NCBI GenBank assembly: GCA_016930735.1 | Contig: JAFGGF010000178.1 | Span: 1 to 11,699, forward strand | Origin: Prolixibacteraceae bacterium | GTDB lineage: Bacteria > Bacteroidota > Bacteroidia > Bacteroidales > Prolixibacteraceae | Reading direction: 5' to 3' | DNA: 11,699 nucleotides | Shown here: piece by piece, positions 7,048 to 11,699 of the stretch | Position numbering within the stretch: position 1 is the stretch's first letter | How the letters are laid out: every line of letters starts with the position of its first letter | Program-made: the position numbers and the translations under genes | The notes under the pieces: generated by a model | The model's input: only the letters and a program-made list of their open reading frames with translations | What the model was told of the DNA's origin: nothing | The model's database searches: none

Positions 7048-7899
7048 TTAATAAAAATTTTTCGTGTTTTTATTCCAGTATTTAATCAAAATAAAACCAA
7101 AAAGCATACCCCCCAGATGTGCAAAATGAGCAATATTACTGCCGGGTTGTGTTAAGCCAAGGTAAAGTTCAATAACACCATAACCAATTACAAAATATTT
7201 TGCTTTAATCGGAATCGGTGGGAATAAAAGCATCAATTGTGTATTGGGGAACAACATACCAAAAGCAAGCAATATCCCGAAAACTGCGCCAGAAGCGCCA
7301 ACAGTTGCAATATTCATTTTCCCGGTAACAAATCCACTCATCAATTCACCGGCTCTGTTTTGAAATTCCAAAACATCAGGCTTGTCTAACCACTGATTTG
7401 CAAGTTGAATTGCATTGTCATATAAATTGTAATTACTTCCTGTATAAATAAAGCCCTCCATTTCTTTTTTATGTTTCACCACAAAAGAATAGAATTGATC
7501 TGCTGAAGGTGTATTCATAAAACCTTCGACAGCCCTTTGCAACGATGAAATATCAAGGTAATTTACAAGGGTATGCAGAGCAGCTGCCCCAATCCCGGTT
7601 ATAAGATAATACATCAGAAAACGTTTGGGACCCCAGACACTTTCGAGAACACGGCCAAACATCCAAAGAGCAAACATATTGAAAAAAATATGCGTCAGGC
7701 TACCATGCATAAACATGTGTGTAAAAATCTGGTGAAGCATAAATTTATCGGATTGCAGATTATGTAATCCCAGATAATCGGTAAGGTCAATTCCTGATTG
7801 ACCCAAAATCCAGGTAGCCGCGAAAACAAGTACATTAATGATAATCAGGTTTTTTACAACCGGAGGTATATTCCCTAAAACAGGCCTGTATTGAGTCAT
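7048..7899 (-). CDS. Rhomboid intramembrane serine protease with large periplasmic insertion
   Basis: A 283-residue rhomboid protease. Catalytic residues are S203 in GAS203GAVFG and, by the HxxGxxxG pattern, H261 in AHLGGMLFG; H258 lies three residues upstream. The second membrane helix carries HMFMHGSLTHIFFN (61-74). Between the third helix (about 94-115) and the serine helix (from about 198) lie roughly 80 residues, where ordinary rhomboids have a short loop. The segment looks helical and charged (QRAVEGFMNTP, VVKHKKEMEGF, ANQWLDKPDVLEFQNRAGEL). By normal topology it is periplasmic and sits over the active site. The C-terminus is short, without the tail of its neighbour. The ATG has AT-rich sequence and no Shine-Dalgarno motif upstream. 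It lies 74 bases after mutL with no clear promoter or terminator between, so readthrough from mutL is likely. Confidence 0.94.
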   Translation of the reverse strand: MTQYRPVLGNIPPVVKNLIIINVLVFAATWILGQSGIDLTDYLGLHNLQSDKFMLHQIFTHMFMHGSLTHIFFNMFALWMFGRVLESVWGPKRFLMYYLITGIGAAALHTLVNYLDISSLQRAVEGFMNTPSADQFYSFVVKHKKEMEGFIYTGSNYNLYDNAIQLANQWLDKPDVLEFQNRAGELMSGFVTGKMNIATVGASGAVFGILLAFGMLFPNTQLMLLFPPIPIKAKYFVIGYGVIELYLGLTQPGSNIAHFAHLGGMLFGFILIKYWNKNTKNFY

Positions 7900-7973
7900 A
7901 TTTTAAAATTTTGCGTTCTTTTATATACAAGAGTCGGGCCAATAAAAAAATCTCCCGATTATACGACATTCTG

Positions 7974-9815
7974 TCACTTTAAAAAACATTTTTCGATATC
8001 TTCTGTCGATATGATCGACAGAACCGGTTTGCCAGCGGGTGAATAATTAGGAGTTTCACAGGCAAAAAGGTTATCTATCAAATGGTTCATTTCCTCTGCC
8101 TTTAATTCTTTCCCGTAATTTATAGCTGATGCCCTTGCTAATGATGCTGCAACCTGTTCGCGTACTTTTTCTTTTGCATCAAGAGGTGAATTTTTGTATT
8201 CCTCCAGCAATTTTTCAATGATTCCGGCTGGTGACGGATTATCCAGAATGCCTGGTGTCCCGTTAATTATAAATGAATTCCCGCCGAATTCCCTGATATC
8301 AAATCCCAGTTTTTGCAGGTCATCAAGGATTTCCAACAGTAAGGCAGCATCAACAGGGTTTAATTCGATTGTTTGCGGAAATAATTGTTGCTGGCTGGCT
8401 ACAGAATCGGTTTTTAAAATTTCCAAAAATTTTTCAAATAAAATCCTTTCCTGAGCTCTTTTCTGGTTGATAATCATCAATCCTGATTTTACTGGAGTAA
8501 GGATAAATTTCCCTTTCAACTGCATGATTTTCCTTTCAGAAAAAATTGTTTCTGTTTCCGAATAAAGATTTTTTTCATTCCTGCCAAGGGGGTCGGTATC
8601 TCCTTCATCAAAATCCTTGTTTTCATACAATTTTTCCCAGTTCTCACGGTTAATCCTTTCCAATCCTGAAGTTTCTTTTGGCTGAAAAGTACCTGAAGAT
8701 TTTTCGTTAAAAGGATTGTAGTCCGGATCAACTTTAATCTCAGGTATCGGCACTTTTGTCCCGGATTTGAGTGCAACAGGAATTTCAATATTTCCGCTTT
8801 GGTCAAAATCGATAGTCGGGACAACATTATGCTTACCCAGCGATTCCCGCATTGCCGCATTGATTATTTGCCATATAGCACGGTCGTCTTCAAATTTAAT
8901 TTCGGTTTTTGTTGGGTGGACATTTATATCAATAGCTTCAGGATTAATGTCAAAAAAAAGGAAATAGGAAGGAATGGTTTCAGGTGCCAGCAGTTTTTCA
9001 AATGCCTGCATCACAGCCTTATGAAAATAAGGGTGCCTGAAATATCTTTTATTTACAAAAAAGAACTGTTCACCAAGGGTTTTCCTAGCAAACCGGGGCT
9101 GGCCTATAAACCCCGTAATTTTGATAATACTTGTTTCGCTTTTTACCGGAACAAGGCTCTGCCCGATATTTTTTCCGAACAATCCTAAAATCCGTTTCAG
9201 TTGATTTGTTGCAGGTAATTCATACAAAGCAAGATTGTTATGATACAACGAGAATGAAATGTCAGGATTTGGTAAAGCCACCCTTTGAAATTCATATAGG
9301 ATATGCTTTAATTCAGTACTGTTCGATTTTAAAAATTTACGCCGGGCAGGAACGTTAAAAAACAGGTTTTTGATCTGAAAAGTCGTTCCGTTGTTGCAAG
9401 CAGCCGGATCCTGTTTTTTTACTTCTGAACCAATAATATGGATATAAGTTCCTACTTCATCTTCAAATCTTTTGGTTCTAAGTTCAATATCGGCAATGGC
9501 AGCTACTGAAGCCAGAGCTTCACCCCGGAATCCCATGGTCCGGATTGCAAACAAATCGTTGGCACTGCTTATTTTTGAGGTTGCATGGCGTTCAAAAGCC
9601 ATCCTTGCATCGGTTGGCGACATGCCACATCCGTTATCCGAAATTTGTATCAGGGTTCTGCCGGCATCTTTAATATGAATTTTTATTTCAGTTGCACCGG
9701 AATCAAGTGAATTCTCAACAAGTTCTTTTACCACCGATGCCGGGCGCTGAATCACTTCACCGGCAGCAATCTGGTTGGCTACTGAATCGGGTAATAACTG
9801 GATTATATCACTCAC
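7974..9815 (-). CDS. mutL: DNA mismatch repair protein MutL
   Basis: A 613-residue MutL, the GHKL ATPase that links mismatch recognition by MutS to strand incision. The N-terminal ATPase is canonical: ANQIAAGEVIQRPASVVKEL with E31 as general base, N35 for magnesium, DNGCG (60-64), GFRGEAL (95-101) and the INVHPTKTEIKF segment (297-308). A linker of about 330-425 precedes the dimerisation domain. There the endonuclease motif DQHA(X)2E(X)4E reads NQKRAQERILFE (450-461): both glutamates remain, but Asp and His are replaced. The later CPHGRP-type zinc motif reads SPAGKP (592-597). Nicking activity is therefore doubtful, unless this is a clade-specific form. The start is GTG, chosen because it gives the standard MutL N-terminus and because TAGTG overlaps the upstream stop by one base. 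Confidence 0.97.
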   Translation of the reverse strand: MSDIIQLLPDSVANQIAAGEVIQRPASVVKELVENSLDSGATEIKIHIKDAGRTLIQISDNGCGMSPTDARMAFERHATSKISSANDLFAIRTMGFRGEALASVAAIADIELRTKRFEDEVGTYIHIIGSEVKKQDPAACNNGTTFQIKNLFFNVPARRKFLKSNSTELKHILYEFQRVALPNPDISFSLYHNNLALYELPATNQLKRILGLFGKNIGQSLVPVKSETSIIKITGFIGQPRFARKTLGEQFFFVNKRYFRHPYFHKAVMQAFEKLLAPETIPSYFLFFDINPEAIDINVHPTKTEIKFEDDRAIWQIINAAMRESLGKHNVVPTIDFDQSGNIEIPVALKSGTKVPIPEIKVDPDYNPFNEKSSGTFQPKETSGLERINRENWEKLYENKDFDEGDTDPLGRNEKNLYSETETIFSERKIMQLKGKFILTPVKSGLMIINQKRAQERILFEKFLEILKTDSVASQQQLFPQTIELNPVDAALLLEILDDLQKLGFDIREFGGNSFIINGTPGILDNPSPAGIIEKLLEEYKNSPLDAKEKVREQVAASLARASAINYGKELKAEEMNHLIDNLFACETPNYSPAGKPVLSIISTEDIEKCFLK

Positions 9816-10129
9816 TAAAAGAAATTAAAATCAGAAAAGAAAAATACATAAAAAATCAGAGCCAGGATTAAAATCAGGATGATCAACCGGGTATTTGAAG
9901 ACCTTCGAGCTTCATTGCTCGATTTTGCCTGCCAGCTTCCTGAGTTCCTGAATTGCCCCTTAACACCGGGGCGGAAGGGTTTTCCGTCATCTTCGTTATC
10001 ATCAACAATACCCAGTTCCTGTTTAATACGCTTTTCGCGGGCATCCCTTTCTTCCTGGTCCGGATCGTGATAACGCGGCGTAATACTAAACCGCTTTGCT
10101 TTTGGAATATAAAAAAACTTTCCTATCAT
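9815..10129 (-). CDS. Small C-terminally anchored membrane protein coupled to mutL (function unknown)
   Basis: A 104-residue protein I cannot assign to a named family. Residues 1-40 are basic and look conserved in style (FFYIPKAKRFSITPRYHDPD, then EERDAREKRIKQELG, probably helical). Residues 41-80 are polar and low in complexity, with an acidic stretch DDNEDDGK. Residues 81-98 form one membrane span (LIILILILALIFYVFFF) with only a few residues after it. There is no signal peptide, so the expected topology is a cytoplasmic domain tethered at its C-terminus. It opens the transcription unit containing mutL, overlaps mutL by one base (TAGTG), and has a promoter box just upstream. That coupling supports a real, expressed gene. 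Any link to mismatch repair is only inferred from position. Confidence 0.8.
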   Translation of the reverse strand: MIGKFFYIPKAKRFSITPRYHDPDQEERDAREKRIKQELGIVDDNEDDGKPFRPGVKGQFRNSGSWQAKSSNEARRSSNTRLIILILILALIFYVFFFSDFNFF

Positions 10130-10150
10130 GACTTTTCCTGTTTTGATTCA

Positions 10151-10158
10151 CAAAGATA
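10151..10158 (-). promoter_or_regulatory. Bacteroidota-type -7 promoter box for the mutL operon
   Basis: On the minus strand this reads TATCTTTG, a perfect match to the Bacteroidota sigma-70 -7 consensus TAnnTTTG. It lies 21 bases before the ATG of the small membrane protein, giving a short leader of roughly 15 bases. No good TTTG box is found at the expected spacing near -33; the nearest TTG is too close. The -7 match and its position in the only sizeable gap upstream of this unit support the call. Confidence 0.55.
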
Positions 10159-10203
10159 AGGTTTATTCATAACAACTTTTATACCCAATTGATTTGTTAT
10201 TTA

Positions 10204-10223
10204 TTATAAGATTAATCTGATAA
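10204..10223. promoter_or_regulatory. 20-base dyad, possible operator
   Basis: TTATaAGATTAATCTgATAA is symmetric in nine of its ten base pairs, with a perfect 10-base core AGATTAATCT. It lies just downstream of the DUF438-protein stop codon, and upstream of the -7 box of the mutL unit by about 45 bases. It lacks a loop and a following T tract, so it does not resemble a Rho-independent terminator. An operator for a dimeric regulator is possible, but AT-rich palindromes also arise by chance. Confidence 0.3.
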
Positions 10224-10227
10224 CCTG

Positions 10228-11421
10228 TCAATCCTGCCATTCCAGTATACGCTTTTCTCCGGAAAGTTTCTGAATTGAATCAATTTCCTGGGTGACCTCA
10301 ATAACTCCCATGTAATTGCAATTTTCATCTCTTATAGCAAAATACTGAATTAAAATCTTTTCATTTTTTATATCAATCCAGAAACTGGCATGATCCTTTT
10401 CTCCTTTTCTGAAAGCATTCACAATCTGCTTAACAACATGGACACTTTCCTTTGGATGGCAATTATGGACGTCACGACCGATAATAGCCGCAGTACGCGG
10501 AAAAACTCTTTTGGCAGGTGTTGAAAAATACCTGACCTTATCTGTTTCATCTACGTAGGTAACTTCCACCGGCAGATGATTAAAAAGCAGTTTAACCTGT
10601 TCTACTGTCAGAGAACCTGTTCCAAGGTCAATTCTTTCATTTCCTGTGTCACGACTTTGCAGACCGGTTTTGATTGAACCGGGTTGGTAAAAAGGAAATC
10701 CCATCTCCAGTGCTTCAGGAAGCCTGATATTCAACTCCTTCTCAGGGATCAATTCCGATATGTATGGGTAAAGGATTTTTTCCTCCCTGAATTTCAAAGT
10801 GCTTATATCAAAAAATATATCTCCTGCCAATCGGTTAAATTCAGACAGCTCAAATGAATCTGCATCCATCAATTCCTTTATTCTTTTGAGATTCTTTCTT
10901 ACATCATCGTGTATCGACCACAACACCGATATACAACGGAACTCAGCCAGATGTTTCTCAATTATCGGAAACAAAATATTTTCCTTAATAATAAATAAAC
11001 CGTTGATACTCCCGAGTTCTTCCAATTGAGTTTGTATTACTCTCCGATCTTTTACTTCATTCGATTTATTTATCTTTTTAATAAGCGGTTTTAACTGATT
11101 CAGTTTTTGAACCAACAACAGATTGTTTTTCTGTAAAACCCAAAGAAAACTTCCTTTTTCAGGAGGTTCAACCGTAAAATCCGAAATTTTTATATACAGA
11201 ATATTCAGTAATTTACTGATCCCTTTTTTCAGTTTCTGCATCTCAATATCCGACTGAACCAGTTCATCAACAAGAATTATTATATCCGAAGGCAATACCA
11301 GGTTAATCAGATCCTTGTTTAAATCTATCCATCTTTTGACGTTACCTCCTTCAATAATGATTTTAAACAACTCTGATAACTTTATCAACCTGTCTTTTTT
11401 ATGTTGGGTAAATTCTGACAT
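10228..11421 (-). CDS. DUF438 / hemerythrin-like / PAS domain protein
   Basis: A 397-residue soluble protein with the COG2461 layout. Residues about 8-75 are an N-terminal DUF438 domain. Residues about 85-245 match the hemerythrin-like middle region. Residues about 265-395 are a PAS domain opening with DLGTGSLTVEQVKLLFNHLP and carrying the family signature IGRDVHNCHPKESVHVV (314-330) and FWID...YFAIRDE. Such proteins are thought to sense redox state or diatomic gases and have no output domain of their own. The hemerythrin part is unusual: the GHPVHTF-type segment reads GSFLWVL (90-96) and the H of HYLRKEN is missing (GLFIIKEN, 141-148), although H171 and nearby glutamates remain. Metal binding may be lost. 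It follows an Rrf2 regulator after 37 bases and probably shares its transcript. Confidence 0.87.
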   Translation of the reverse strand: MSEFTQHKKDRLIKLSELFKIIIEGGNVKRWIDLNKDLINLVLPSDIIILVDELVQSDIEMQKLKKGISKLLNILYIKISDFTVEPPEKGSFLWVLQKNNLLLVQKLNQLKPLIKKINKSNEVKDRRVIQTQLEELGSINGLFIIKENILFPIIEKHLAEFRCISVLWSIHDDVRKNLKRIKELMDADSFELSEFNRLAGDIFFDISTLKFREEKILYPYISELIPEKELNIRLPEALEMGFPFYQPGSIKTGLQSRDTGNERIDLGTGSLTVEQVKLLFNHLPVEVTYVDETDKVRYFSTPAKRVFPRTAAIIGRDVHNCHPKESVHVVKQIVNAFRKGEKDHASFWIDIKNEKILIQYFAIRDENCNYMGVIEVTQEIDSIQKLSGEKRILEWQD

Positions 11422-11458
11422 TAAAATCCGGTTTATCTGATTGTTTTAAATGTTCCCT

Positions 11459-11699
11459 TTATTCGTTTTTTCTGTTTAAAGAGAACTCTCTGAGTTTTGA
11501 TTCATTTCCTGCCAGGGTTTGTATGGTTTCCCTTTCTACCAGTTCATTAATTGCGTCCCTGATGGGGGCATATGAAAAATGCAGCGGGCAGGGATTTTTT
11601 TCGTCGCAATGTTTTAGCCCGAATCCACAACCTGTGAAAAGACTGTCACCTTCAATAGCCGATATAATGGTTTTAAGCGATAATTCCGGTTTATCTGAA
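11459..11699 (-). CDS. Rrf2-family transcriptional regulator, C-terminal part (N-terminus outside window)
   Basis: The last 79 residues of an Rrf2-family DNA-binding regulator; the N-terminal winged helix lies beyond the window edge. The fragment reads SDKPELSLKTIISAIEGDSL, then three cysteines spaced C-x6-C-x5-C followed by PLH (fragment residues 24, 31 and 37), then an IRDAINELVERETIQTL helix. The pattern of SAIEG, three cysteines and CPLH is the family hallmark and matches members that bind an iron-sulfur cluster, such as IscR, NsrR and RsrR; which one cannot be decided here. It ends 37 bases before the DUF438/PAS gene on the same strand, suggesting a shared operon. By analogy it would respond to iron-sulfur status, nitric oxide or redox change. 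Confidence 0.88.
   Translation of the reverse strand, partial: SDKPELSLKTIISAIEGDSLFTGCGFGLKHCDEKNPCPLHFSYAPIRDAINELVERETIQTLAGNESKLREFSLNRKNE

Noticed and set aside
7934..7958. Small inverted repeat TCGGG/CCCGA between mutL and the first rhomboid gene
   Set aside because: The stem is only 5 base pairs with a 15-base loop and no T tract after it, so it is not a credible terminator.
8516..8860. Minus-strand open frame of 114 codons inside mutL
   Set aside because: It lies in another frame of the weakly constrained MutL linker and has no coding signature of its own.
11427..11698. Exact 14-base direct repeat TCCGGTTTATCTGA at 11427-11440 and 11685-11698
   Set aside because: One copy lies in Rrf2 coding sequence and the other just before the DUF438-gene ATG. 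A single 14-base match in a window this size and composition is not far from chance, and no third copy was seen.

Overview
The window is AT-rich, gene-dense DNA that looks chromosomal and most probably comes from the phylum Bacteroidota, perhaps Bacteroidales or Marinilabiliales (inferred). The evidence is a DUF4783-type secreted protein, a rhomboid with a DUF6576-type tail, start codons that mostly lack a Shine-Dalgarno sequence, a TAnnTTTG-type -7 promoter box upstream of the mutL operon, and the style of the proteins themselves. Ten genes are seen, two of them cut by the window edges. There are no RNA genes, insertion sequences, CRISPR arrays or prophage parts. No gap between genes exceeds about 115 bases.

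Left block (1-4706, minus strand): rlmH, a very large multi-membrane-span sensor histidine kinase and a metallo-beta-lactamase-fold hydrolase run head to tail. The first junction has a 2-base gap and the second a 23-base overlap, so they probably form one transcript. No response regulator is visible.

Middle block (4820-6159, plus strand): a secreted DUF4783 protein and a YihY/BrkB-type inner-membrane protein are joined by a TAATG overlap and diverge from rlmH across a 113-base spacer. This pair converges, with only 9 bases between stop codons, on the next block.

mutL block (6169-10129, minus strand): in transcription order, a small C-terminally anchored membrane protein, mutL (GTG start, TAGTG overlap), a rhomboid protease with a large periplasmic insertion, and a second rhomboid with a cytoplasmic DUF6576-type tail. 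A good promoter box precedes the small membrane protein.

Right block (10228-11699, minus strand): the C-terminal half of an Rrf2-family regulator with three cluster-type cysteines, followed by a DUF438/hemerythrin-like/PAS protein. This pair looks like a redox or nitric-oxide sensing unit (inferred).

Most genes are ordinary housekeeping or envelope genes. The points most worth a second look are the three-sensor-domain kinase with an eight-G tract in its coding strand, the insertion next to the rhomboid active site, the altered endonuclease motifs of MutL, the mutL-coupled small membrane protein, and the Rrf2-DUF438 pair with a 20-base dyad downstream of it.
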